The notes under the pieces are model-generated. The model did not search any database, had not been told where the DNA came from, and saw nothing but the letters and a program-made list of their open reading frames with translations. A program made the position numbers and the translations under genes. From assembly GCF_014295035.1 (NCBI RefSeq), contig NZ_CP060404.1, forward strand, positions 6,488,501-6,552,500: a stretch of 64,000 bases of DNA, in the 5' to 3' direction. This document shows positions 53,846-61,787 of the stretch, in pieces. The stretch's first letter is position 1; each line of letters starts with the position of its first letter. The stretch comes from Streptomyces buecherae (GTDB taxonomy: Bacteria > Actinomycetota > Actinomycetes > Streptomycetales > Streptomycetaceae).

Positions 53846-55483
53846 CTACGCCGGCCGCTCCAGCGGAGCCTGCTGGAGCGGCACGGGGCGGGCCGCGCCC
53901 GTGGCGCGGTGCGGATCGGCGGCGGGGCCCCAGGCGGCCGGGGCTTCGTACCGGGTCTCGTGGTGCGGGCTCGCGCGGTACTGGCTCTCGTAGTGCCGGC
54001 CCGGGCCCCCGTGCCACTGCCGCGTGGCGTCGAGCGGGAGCGCCCCGCCCCCGCGCGGGGCGGCGGGGTGCGCGGGCGGCTCGGCGCACCGCTCGTGCGT
54101 GGGCAGCGGCGCCTCGTAGGCGGGCAGCGGCGCGCGGAAGCGGGCCGCCTCGTACGGGGCCAGCGAGTGGCCCGGCACCCTGGGCCGGCCGGCGCCCGGC
54201 GCGCGCCCCTGTCCCGCGCCGTCGCGTACGCCACGGCCGGCGGGCCCGGCCTGCGCGGGCGGGACGTAGGCGGGCTGCGCCCGTCGCCTGGCCGGGGGCT
54301 GCGCGGCGAGGTCGGCCGCGCGCAGGCGGGCCAGGCCGCAGGTCGTCTGCGCGGTGGCGTACGGCAGGCGCAGTTCGCCGTCCCGGGTCCACAGGCCCGT
54401 GCCCGGCAACCAGCCGGACGGCGCGGACAGGTGGCGCAGCCGGCGGTCCGTGGGGCGCCACACGGCGACCCAACTCGCGCCGCCGCCCGGGTGCACCGGC
54501 GTCATCCGGAACGCCACCGCGCAGTTCTCCGGCGTCAGCGACTGGCCCGGCTGGGCCGCGAACGGCGCCAACGTGACCGCCGGGTGCGCCGTGCCGCCGG
54601 TACGCGGGTCGGTGGGGCGCGGGTCGAGGCAGTCGGGGAAGCGCACCGGGAGCGCGCTGCCCAACACGCCCCAGCCGAGCCGCTCCCGGCCCGGCGCGTT
54701 GGACCGCACGAGCAGCAGGCCGCTGTCCGGGTCGGCCAGGACGAGCCGGTCGTCGCTGTCCTCGGCGATCTGGAGCAGCGGCGTGGTCTCACCGCCCCGG
54801 CGCAGGTCCACGACGACGGACTTGACCCGCCCGCCCCACTCGCGGTCCAGGGCGAGCAGCCGCCCGGTGCGGTCCAGCCAACTTCCCCCCGAGCACCGCC
54901 CGGGCACCTCCGCGACGTGCTCGGGCCCGAACGAGCCGCCGTGCACCAGCCACACGTGCGTGGAGTGCTCGCCGGGCGCCAGCGCGTACGCCAGCGTGCC
55001 GCAGGGCGCCGGCGGCAGCAGCGACAGCTCGTCGCACTCGACGTAGCCGAGCGGGAGTTCGCCGGTGCCGGGGCCGGCGGGGTAGAGCAGCGAGAGCGCG
55101 TGCCGCTCGGCGACCTGACGGCGGATCAGCACGCGCCCGTCCGCCAGCGGCAACACCTCGCTCTCCGGCTCCTCCGGCTGCCGCGCGGGCAGCGGCACGG
55201 CGTACGGCTCGGGGCCGCTCAGCGTCCAGCGCTCCGGGAAGCGCTCGCCGGTCGCGCGGCAGACCGCGAGCCGGGCCGCGTACGAGCCGTCGGCGGCGAG
55301 CGTGAGGGCGGCCGGGCCGGGCTGCGCCGCGGCGGCTGCGGTGGTGTGCTCGGCCGGGCCCCGTACGGCGTCGCCCGGGCCCCGTCCGCCGTCGCCGGGG
55401 GCGGGCCCCGGGACGGTCTCGGGGTGGGTGGAACGCGTGGTGCGGTCAGTCTGGGGAGCGGTCTCGATGGCACAGGCCGTCAT
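53846..55483 (-). CDS. hypothetical protein, beta-propeller-like
   Basis: 545-residue protein of unknown function. A polar Pro/Gly/Thr N-terminus is followed by repeated short beta strands spaced like TolB/WD-type blades (ADGRVLIRRQVAERHALSLLYP, GTLAYALAPGEHSTHVWLVHG, DRTGRLLALDREWGGRVKSVVVDLR, DDRLVLADPDSGLLLVRSN, GASWVAVWRPTDRRLRHL). The last 120 residues are Pro/His/Tyr/Arg-rich and probably disordered. No signal peptide. GGAGGTGA gives a strong start at 55483. It is divergent from the siderophore-binding protein gene across 370 bp that contain an iron box. Confidence 0.7.
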   Translation of the reverse strand: MTACAIETAPQTDRTTRSTHPETVPGPAPGDGGRGPGDAVRGPAEHTTAAAAAQPGPAALTLAADGSYAARLAVCRATGERFPERWTLSGPEPYAVPLPARQPEEPESEVLPLADGRVLIRRQVAERHALSLLYPAGPGTGELPLGYVECDELSLLPPAPCGTLAYALAPGEHSTHVWLVHGGSFGPEHVAEVPGRCSGGSWLDRTGRLLALDREWGGRVKSVVVDLRRGGETTPLLQIAEDSDDRLVLADPDSGLLLVRSNAPGRERLGWGVLGSALPVRFPDCLDPRPTDPRTGGTAHPAVTLAPFAAQPGQSLTPENCAVAFRMTPVHPGGGASWVAVWRPTDRRLRHLSAPSGWLPGTGLWTRDGELRLPYATAQTTCGLARLRAADLAAQPPARRRAQPAYVPPAQAGPAGRGVRDGAGQGRAPGAGRPRVPGHSLAPYEAARFRAPLPAYEAPLPTHERCAEPPAHPAAPRGGGALPLDATRQWHGGPGRHYESQYRASPHHETRYEAPAAWGPAADPHRATGAARPVPLQQAPLERPA

Positions 55484-55744
55484 GGAACGGTCACCTCCAG
55501 TGCCTGAACGTAGTTTTGTCGACCCCGTGAGGAGCGGAGACCGGTGCGCTACTTCACGCGAAAGGGTGGCTAGCGCCCGGATTTCCGGCATGTGCGGGGT
55601 TGGTGTGCTTGGCCCGACTGGGCGGCCGGCGCGGCGCGACCGCGAACAGAGCGCCGTGGCGGCCCGGCCCCGCCCGCCGGGCGCGCCGGGCAGGAGACGG
55701 GGCGGCGAGGGACTGCGGCTCACAGGGGGGATCGTGGACCGGCT

Positions 55745-55763
55745 TAAGGTAAGGGTCGCCTCA
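55745..55763 (+). promoter_or_regulatory. iron box (DmdR/IdeR type)
   Basis: TAAGGTAAGGGTCGCCTCA agrees with the IdeR/DmdR consensus TTAGGTTAGGCTAACCTAA at 13 of 19 positions and keeps the dyad AGGTnAGG/CCT. It lies 91 bp upstream of the siderophore-binding protein start. The rest of the 55484-55853 gap holds no gene. Confidence 0.65.
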
Positions 55764-55853
55764 CCAAGAGACTGGTACGCCGCCAGGGCCCGCCCCGCGC
55801 GGCGCCACGCCCCCGTGGGCCCCCGCACCACCCTCGTAGAGCAGGAGCACGTC

Positions 55854-56903
55854 ATGCCCCCACGCCGTCGCGCCACGGTGCCCGCCCTCCGGCGGCGCAC
55901 CCTCGCCGCGGTCTCCCTCACCCTCGCCGGCGCGCTCGCCCTGTCGGCCTGTGGCACGTCGGACGACGACGGCGGGTCGGGCGGCGGCTCGAAGTCCGTC
56001 GCGCAGGGCGGCAAGGACTTCGGCAAGGCCGCCGAGGAGACCGCGCGGATGGGCACCGACGCGCGACCCGGCGCCTTCCCGCGCACCGTCACGCACGCCA
56101 TGGGCGAGACGGAGATCAAGTCCGCGCCGCGGCGCGTGGTCGTGCTCGATGTCGGCGAGCTCGACAACGTCGTCTCGCTCGGCGTGCGGCCGGTCGGCTA
56201 CGCCGCGTCCGAGGGCGACGCCGGCATCCCCGACTACCTGAAGAAGGCCGCCGGGAACCCGAAGAGCGTCGGCACCATCAACAGCCTCAACCTGGAGGCC
56301 ATCCACGCCCTGCGCCCGGACCTCATCCTGGGCAGCAAGCTGCGCGCCGAGGGCCAGTACAAGAAGCTCGCGGAGATCGCCCCGACCGTCTTCTCCATCC
56401 GACCGGGCTTCACCTGGAAGGAGAACTACCTCCTCAACGCCTCGGCCCTGGACAAGACCGAGACGGCGCGCGAGGAGCTGGCCGCGTACGAGGCGGCGGC
56501 CCGGAAGCTCGGCGCCGACATCGGCCCCGACAAGCCGACCGTCACGATGCTCCGCTACATGCCGCAGTTCACCCGGCTCTACGCCAAGGCGTCCTTCATC
56601 GGCACCATCCTGGCCGACGTGGGCCTGCCCCGCCCGAAGAACCAGCAGGTCAACGACCTGGCCACGGAGATCAGCCCGGAGCGTGTCGACGAGGCGGACG
56701 CCGACTGGATCTTCACCGGCGTCTACGGCGACCCGAAGACCACCAAGCGCGACCGCGCCGAGGACAACCCGCTGTGGAAGAAGCTGGGCGCGGTGCGGGC
56801 CGGGCAGGCCAAGGACGTCCCGGACGAGACCTGGTACCTGGGCCTCGGCGTCACCGCCGCCCGCAGCGTGCTGGACGACCTGCGCGGCCACCTGGCGCCG
56901 TAA
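55854..56903 (+). CDS. iron-siderophore ABC transporter substrate-binding lipoprotein
   Basis: 349-residue class III binding protein of the FecB/FhuD kind. The signal peptide ends at the lipobox LSAC (Cys33), a Gly/Ser linker follows, then PRTVTHAMGETEIKSAPRRVVVLDVGELDNVVSLGVRPVGY, VGTINSLNLEAIHALRPDLILGSK and the long linking helix, ending in the IFTGVYGDP region. It delivers ferric siderophores to an FecCD permease; neither permease nor ATPase is adjacent. An iron box upstream indicates repression by iron-loaded DmdR. AGGAG is 6 nt before the ATG. Confidence 0.9.
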   Translation: MPPRRRATVPALRRRTLAAVSLTLAGALALSACGTSDDDGGSGGGSKSVAQGGKDFGKAAEETARMGTDARPGAFPRTVTHAMGETEIKSAPRRVVVLDVGELDNVVSLGVRPVGYAASEGDAGIPDYLKKAAGNPKSVGTINSLNLEAIHALRPDLILGSKLRAEGQYKKLAEIAPTVFSIRPGFTWKENYLLNASALDKTETAREELAAYEAAARKLGADIGPDKPTVTMLRYMPQFTRLYAKASFIGTILADVGLPRPKNQQVNDLATEISPERVDEADADWIFTGVYGDPKTTKRDRAEDNPLWKKLGAVRAGQAKDVPDETWYLGLGVTAARSVLDDLRGHLAP

Positions 56904-57053
56904 CGCCCGCCCGCCCCGTCCCGTCCCCCCTTCGTACGGCCACGACGTCGGCCGCCCGCTCCCGCCGGTCCGCCCGCGCCGGCGGGACCGGCGGGAGGCG
57001 GGGTGCCACAGCTCAGGGGCGTGGGGGCGGGGCGGGCAGGTAACCTCTGACCC

Positions 57054-57920
57054 GTGCCCGCACTCGCTGAAGTCCTCACCGCGCTCGACGCCCTCTGGCC
57101 CCCGCAGCGGGCCGAGGAGTGGGACGCCGTCGGCACGGTCTGTGGAGACCCGGACCAGCCCGTCACCCGCGTCCTGTTCGCCGTCGACCCCGTGCAGGCC
57201 GTCGCCGACGAGGCCGTACGGCTCGGCGCCGACCTGCTCGTCACGCACCACCCGCTCTACCTGCGCGGCACCACCTCCGTCGCGGCCTCCACGTTCAAGG
57301 GGCGCGTGGTGCACACCCTGATCAAGCACGACGTCGCGTTGCACGTGGCGCACACCAACGCCGACCGCGCCGACCCCGGCGTCTCCGACGCCCTCGCCGG
57401 GGCGCTCGACCTGCGCGTCACCGCGCCGCTCGTGCCCGACCCGAGCGACCCGGCGGGCCGCCGCGGCCTCGGCCGGATCTGCGAGCTGGACGCGCCGCTG
57501 AGCCTGGCCGCCTTCGGCGAGCGGGTCGCGGCCCGGCTGCCGCGCACCGCGCAGGGCGTGCGGGTCGCCGGCGACCCGGAGGCCACCGTGCGCACCGTCG
57601 CCGTCTGCGGCGGCTCGGGCGACAGCCTCTTCGACGCCGTGCGGGCCGCCGGCGTGGACGCCTACGTCACCGCCGACCTGCGCCACCACCCGGCCTCCGA
57701 GGCCCGGGAGACCGGCCCGCCGGCCCTGGTGGATGCCGCGCACTGGGCCACCGAGTGGCCCTGGGTCGAGCAGGCCGCGGCCCAGCTCGACGAGATTTCC
57801 GACCGGAACGCGTGGGGCCTGCGTACGCACATCTCGCACACGGTCACCGACCCGTGGACCGCGCACGCGTCCGCCACATCCCCAGCCCACACGACTCAGC
57901 CCTCTGGAGCCCCGAACTGA
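57054..57920 (+). CDS. Nif3-like dinuclear metal center protein
   Basis: 288-residue protein of the NIF3/YbgI/DUF34 family, a widely conserved toroidal hexamer with a two-metal site. Motifs are LDALWPPQRAEEWDAVGTVCGDP (start), LVTHHPLYLRGTTSV (metal His pair), VAHTNADRADPGVSDALAG and the C-terminal AAHWATEWPWVEQAA with the closing metal ligands. The function is unsettled; GTP cyclohydrolase and metal-chaperone roles have been suggested. TAACCT lies 7 nt before the GTG with no Shine-Dalgarno, so leaderless. The stop overlaps the next gene's CTG start. Confidence 0.9.
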   Translation: MPALAEVLTALDALWPPQRAEEWDAVGTVCGDPDQPVTRVLFAVDPVQAVADEAVRLGADLLVTHHPLYLRGTTSVAASTFKGRVVHTLIKHDVALHVAHTNADRADPGVSDALAGALDLRVTAPLVPDPSDPAGRRGLGRICELDAPLSLAAFGERVAARLPRTAQGVRVAGDPEATVRTVAVCGGSGDSLFDAVRAAGVDAYVTADLRHHPASEARETGPPALVDAAHWATEWPWVEQAAAQLDEISDRNAWGLRTHISHTVTDPWTAHASATSPAHTTQPSGAPN

Positions 57921-58660
57921 ACGCCGCGCCCGCCGACCAAATCCGCCTCCTCGACGTCCAGGCGCTCGACGTACGGCTCTCCCAGCTCGCCCACAAGCGC
58001 GCGAGCCTGCCCGAGCACGCCGAGATCGAGACCCTCAACGCCGACCTGACGCAACTGCGCGACCTGCTCGTCGCCGCGCAGACCGAGGAGAGCGACACCG
58101 CCCGCGAACAGACCAAGGCGGAGCAGGACGTGGACCAGGTCCGCCAGCGCGCCGCCCGCGACCAGAAGCGCCTCGACTCCGGCGCCGTGACCTCGCCCAA
58201 GGACCTGGAGAACCTGCAGAGCGAGATCGCCTCGCTCGCCAGGCGCCAGGGCGCCCTGGAGGACGTGGTCCTGGAGATCATGGAGCGCCGCGAGTCCGCC
58301 CAGGCCCGGGCCGCCGAACTCACCGGGCAGGTCGCCGCCGTCGAGGCCAAGACCGTGGACGCCACCGCCCGCCGGGACGCCGCCACCGAGGGCCTCGACG
58401 CCGAGATCGCGACGGCCACCAAGGAGCGCGAGGTGGTCGCCGGCTCCATCCCGGCCGACCTGCTCAAGCTGTACGAGAAGCTGCGCACCCAGCAGGGCGG
58501 CGTCGGCGCGGCCCGGCTCTACCAGCGCCGCTGCGAGGGCTGCCGCCTGGAGCTGAACATCACCGAGATCAACGAGGTCAAGGCCGCGAAGCCGGACGAG
58601 GTCGTGCGCTGCGAGAACTGCCGCCGCATCCTGGTCCGCACGCCCGAGTCGGGGCTCTGA
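57917..58660 (+). CDS. zinc-ribbon coiled-coil protein (CTG start)
   Basis: 247-residue protein with a long antiparallel coiled coil (residues about 10-190) and a C-terminal C4 zinc ribbon: CEGC...CENC. It resembles actinobacterial relatives of CT398/FlgZ-like zf-RING_7 proteins, often found beside Nif3 and RNase H genes; the role is unknown, perhaps nucleic-acid or Nif3 binding. No ATG or GTG fits the family's N-terminus. The CTG at 57917 does (NAAPADQIRLLDVQALDVRL); it overlaps the previous stop as CTGA and has GGAG 7 nt upstream. Confidence 0.87.
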   Translation: MNAAPADQIRLLDVQALDVRLSQLAHKRASLPEHAEIETLNADLTQLRDLLVAAQTEESDTAREQTKAEQDVDQVRQRAARDQKRLDSGAVTSPKDLENLQSEIASLARRQGALEDVVLEIMERRESAQARAAELTGQVAAVEAKTVDATARRDAATEGLDAEIATATKEREVVAGSIPADLLKLYEKLRTQQGGVGAARLYQRRCEGCRLELNITEINEVKAAKPDEVVRCENCRRILVRTPESGL

Positions 58661-58665
58661 GCCGG

Positions 58666-59892
58666 ATGCCGCACCGCTTCGTGGTCGAGGCGGACGGCGG
58701 GTCCCGGGGCAACCCGGGGCCCGCCGGCTACGGCGCCGTCGTCCTCGACGAGGAGACGGGCCAACCCCTGGCCGAGGCCGCGGAGTTCATCGGTACGGCG
58801 ACCAACAACGTGGCCGAGTACCAGGGCCTGATCGCCGGCCTGCGCGCGGCGTACGCCCTCGACCCGGCGGCGCACGTGCTGGTCCGCATGGACTCCAAGC
58901 TCGTGGTGGAGCAGATGTCGGGCCGCTGGAAGATCAAGCACCCCGACATGCGCCCGCTGGCCGCCGAGGCGGCGGCGATCTTCCCGGCCGGCCAGGTCAG
59001 CTACGCCTGGGTGCCGCGCGAGCGGAACAAGCACGCGGACCGGCTGGCCAACGAGGCGATGGACGCGGCCGGGCGGGGCGAGCCCTGGCGCCCGGCCACG
59101 GCCCCGCCGGCGGCCGGCCCGGCGAACCCGTCGGGCACCGGCGCCGGGGCGAGCGTGGTCCCGGCCCCGGACGCCGACCCGGGCGCGAGCGCCGCACCGG
59201 ACGCGACCGGCGCCACCGAGGCGCGGCCGGCGACCCGGCCCATGGGCTGGAGCCCCGCCCCGGACCTCGGCCCGCCGACCACCTTCGTACTGCTGCGGCA
59301 CGGCGAGACCGCGCTCACCCCGCAGAAGCGGTTCTCCGGCAGCACCGGCTCCGACCCCGAACTGTCGCCCGCCGGGCTCCGACAGGCCGAGCACGCCGCG
59401 GCGGCGCTCGCCGCCCGGGGCACCATCGAGGCCGTCGTCACCTCACCGCTGCGGCGCTGCCGACAGACGGCGCGGGCGGTGGCGGACCGGCTCGGCCTCG
59501 ATGTCCAGGTGGACGCGGGGCTGCGGGAGACGGACTTCGGCGCGTGGGAGGGGCTGACCTTCGCCGAGGTGCGCGAGCGGTACCCGGCCGACCTCACCAC
59601 CTGGCTGGACTCGCCCAAGGCCGCCCCCACCGGCGGCGGCGAGAGCTTCGCGGCGGTCGCCCACCGGGTGGCGGCGGCCCGCGACGCGCTCATCGAGCGG
59701 CACCCGGGCCGCACGGTCCTGGTGGTCACGCACGTCACGCCGATCAAGACGCTGGTACGGCTGGCGCTCGGGGCCCCGCCGGAGTCCCTGTTCCGGATGG
59801 AACTCTCGGCGGCCTCGCTGTCGGCCGTGGCGTACTTCGGCGACGGCAACGCCTCGCTGCGCCTGCTGAACGACACCTCACACCTGCGCTGA
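58666..59892 (+). CDS. bifunctional RNase H / histidine phosphatase
   Basis: 408-residue fusion. The first 145 residues are RNase HI: VEADGGSRGNPGPAGYGAVV (Asp), NNVAEYQGL (Glu), LVRMDSKLVVEQMSG (Asp) and ERNKHADRLANEA (Asp). A Pro/Ala/Gly linker joins it to a phosphoglycerate-mutase-like acid phosphatase with LLRHGETALT, SPLRRCRQTA, ETDFGAWEGL and VVTHVTP. The mycobacterial homologue Rv2228c joins RNase HI to a CobC (alpha-ribazole phosphatase)-like domain. It degrades RNA in RNA:DNA hybrids; the phosphatase may act in corrinoid loop assembly. Starts 5 nt after the previous stop. Confidence 0.9.
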   Translation: MPHRFVVEADGGSRGNPGPAGYGAVVLDEETGQPLAEAAEFIGTATNNVAEYQGLIAGLRAAYALDPAAHVLVRMDSKLVVEQMSGRWKIKHPDMRPLAAEAAAIFPAGQVSYAWVPRERNKHADRLANEAMDAAGRGEPWRPATAPPAAGPANPSGTGAGASVVPAPDADPGASAAPDATGATEARPATRPMGWSPAPDLGPPTTFVLLRHGETALTPQKRFSGSTGSDPELSPAGLRQAEHAAAALAARGTIEAVVTSPLRRCRQTARAVADRLGLDVQVDAGLRETDFGAWEGLTFAEVRERYPADLTTWLDSPKAAPTGGGESFAAVAHRVAAARDALIERHPGRTVLVVTHVTPIKTLVRLALGAPPESLFRMELSAASLSAVAYFGDGNASLRLLNDTSHLR

Positions 59893-60034
59893 CCCGCACC
59901 CGCACCCGCGCCGACCGGCCCGGCGCCGCGCGCCCGGCCGGCCCGCCCTCCGGGGCCACGCCGCCGGGCTACGCCACGGGGACCACGCCGCCGGGCTACC
60001 CGACCCGGCTACGCGACCGGACGAGGCGGTCGGG

Positions 60035-60748
60035 CTACGCGGCCGGGGCCAGCGCCGCCGCCTCGCGGGCCAGGTGCTCGACGCGCGACCAGTCCCGGGC
60101 CCGCAGCGCGTCCGCCGGCAGCATCCAACTGCCGCCCACGCAGGCCACGTTGGGCAGGGCCAGATACGCCGGCGCCGAGGCGAGGCCGATGCCGCCCGTG
60201 GGGCAGAAGCGCGCCTGCGGCAGCGGGGCGGACAGCGCGCGCAGGTAGCCGGCGCCGCCGGCCGCCTCCGCCGGGAAGAACTTCATCTCGTGCACCCCGT
60301 GCTCCAGCAGCCCCAGTACCTCCGAGGCGGAGGAGACGCCGGGCAGGAACGGCAGCCCCGAGCCCTGGAGCGCGCCGAGCAGCCGCTCCGTCCAGCCCGG
60401 GCTGACCAGGAACCGCGCGCCGGCCGCCACCGAGGTCCGCACGTCCCGCGGGCTGAGCACGGTGCCCGCGCCGACCACGGCGTCCGGGACCTCGGCGGCG
60501 ATGGCCCGGATCGCGTCGGGCGCCGCCGGCGTACGCAGCGTCACCTCGATCGCCGGCAGCCCGCCCGCCACCAGGGCCCGCGCGAGCGGTACGGCGTCGG
60601 CCGCGTCGTCGATGACGACCACCGGGATCACGGGCGCGAGGCCCAGGACCGAGCCCGGCGAGCCGGCCGCGGGCGGTGGAGCCGTGGCGCCGGCGGTGGG
60701 GGAGGAGGCGGCGGAGGCCGCGGCGGAGGAGGAAGCAGCACCAGTCAC
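60035..60748 (-). CDS. eda: KDPG/KHG aldolase
   Basis: 237-residue class I aldolase that splits 2-keto-3-deoxy-6-phosphogluconate (Entner-Doudoroff) and 4-hydroxy-2-oxoglutarate. After an Ala/Ser-rich start the barrel shows VIPVVVIDDAADAVPLARAL, GLPAIEVTLRTP (Glu), GAGTVLSPRDVRTSVAAGARFLVSPG and the Schiff-base Lys in HEMKFFPAEAAGG, then FCPTGGIGLAS. The GTG at 60748 gives a long low-complexity N-terminus, so an internal start is possible. It is divergent from nothing nearby; its upstream neighbour YaaA lies 79 bp away on the same strand. Confidence 0.9.
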   Translation of the reverse strand: MTGAASSSAAASAASSPTAGATAPPPAAGSPGSVLGLAPVIPVVVIDDAADAVPLARALVAGGLPAIEVTLRTPAAPDAIRAIAAEVPDAVVGAGTVLSPRDVRTSVAAGARFLVSPGWTERLLGALQGSGLPFLPGVSSASEVLGLLEHGVHEMKFFPAEAAGGAGYLRALSAPLPQARFCPTGGIGLASAPAYLALPNVACVGGSWMLPADALRARDWSRVEHLAREAAALAPAA

Positions 60749-60826
60749 CCGGCCATCCTCCGCCCGTACGGCACTATCCGCAATGCCCGTTGCGCATAAC
60801 GCAATGCGCTGCTCGGAAAGGCCGCT

Positions 60827-61633
60827 TCAGAGCTCCGTCACGATCACGTCCAGCGCCCAGGGGGCGCCCCGTCGCGCCGGCGGCGTGGCCTCCACGGCGT
60901 AACCCAGCTCGCGCAGCGCCTCGACCAGCTCCCGGGGGTCGCGCGGCGCGCTGCCCGAGGTCAGCAGGTCGCGCACCATGCGGCCCTTGGTCGCCTTGTT
61001 GAAGTGGCTGACCACCGTCCGCTTCTCCACGCCGGCGACCACCTTCGACTGCAGGACGCGCACCGTCGCCGTGCGCTCGGCGACCTCGCCCGCCGGCTTC
61101 CACGCCGTCGCGTACGCCGCCGAGCGCAGGTCGAGCACCAGCCCCTGGCCCGCCGCCGCGGGCAGCGCCTCGCGCATCGGGCCGCGCCAGTGGGCGCCGA
61201 GCGCGCCGAGGCCCGGCAGCTTGACCCCCATCGAGCAGCGGTAGGAGGGGATGCGGTCGCCGATCCGCACGGCGCCCCACAGCCCGGAGAACACCAGCAG
61301 CGAGCGGGCCGCGCGGCGCCGGGCCGCCGGGTCAAGGGTGGCCAGGTCGAGCGCGTCGTACAGGACGCCCGTGTAGATCTGGCCGGCCGGCCTGGTCCCC
61401 GCGGTGCGCAGCTCCGCGTTCTTGGCGATCTCGCCGCGCAACCCCGGGCTGAGGCCGAGCACCTCGGCGGCCTTCTCCTCGTCGCTCCCGTCCCCCGTAC
61501 ACAGCGCCACCAGCTCGTCGAGGACCGCGGCCCGCGCCGCCCCCAGCTCCGGCAGCGACAGCCCCTCCAGCTTCAGGGCGGCACCCGACCCGCTGGGGGC
61601 CTTCCCCTCGGACGGCGGCAACAGTACGAGCAC
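60827..61633 (-). CDS. yaaA: peroxide stress protein YaaA
   Basis: 268-residue protein of the YaaA/UPF0246 family, which in E. coli lowers free iron during peroxide stress. Visible marks are VLVLLPPSEGKAPSG at the start, YTGVLYDALDL, VFSGLWGAVRIGDRIPSYRCSMGVKL and VVSHFNKATKGRMVRDLL, the conserved family blocks. GAGGAG 7 nt upstream supports the GTG at 61633. It may form a unit with the aldolase gene downstream. Confidence 0.92.
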   Translation of the reverse strand: MLVLLPPSEGKAPSGSGAALKLEGLSLPELGAARAAVLDELVALCTGDGSDEEKAAEVLGLSPGLRGEIAKNAELRTAGTRPAGQIYTGVLYDALDLATLDPAARRRAARSLLVFSGLWGAVRIGDRIPSYRCSMGVKLPGLGALGAHWRGPMREALPAAAGQGLVLDLRSAAYATAWKPAGEVAERTATVRVLQSKVVAGVEKRTVVSHFNKATKGRMVRDLLTSGSAPRDPRELVEALRELGYAVEATPPARRGAPWALDVIVTEL

Positions 61634-61787
61634 GGTGGTTCTCCTCATCCGGACCGACGACGCGGGGGACGCGGTGTGTCGGGGCCGCGTCGGGACGCCG
61701 GGTCCGGAACGGCGACCGGCAGGCGGCCCCGCCGCAGCCTATGCCGGCCGCGCCGGTGCGACGAAACCGCCCTTTCCGCCCCGGCCG

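Noticed and set aside
55302..55853. N-terminal extension of the siderophore-binding protein
   Set aside because: The extension precedes a clear signal peptide and lipobox and crosses the iron box, so the ATG at 55854 is the start.
55761..57890. 709-residue minus-strand open frame
   Set aside because: Antisense to the siderophore-binding protein and Nif3 genes, both of which have strong family evidence.
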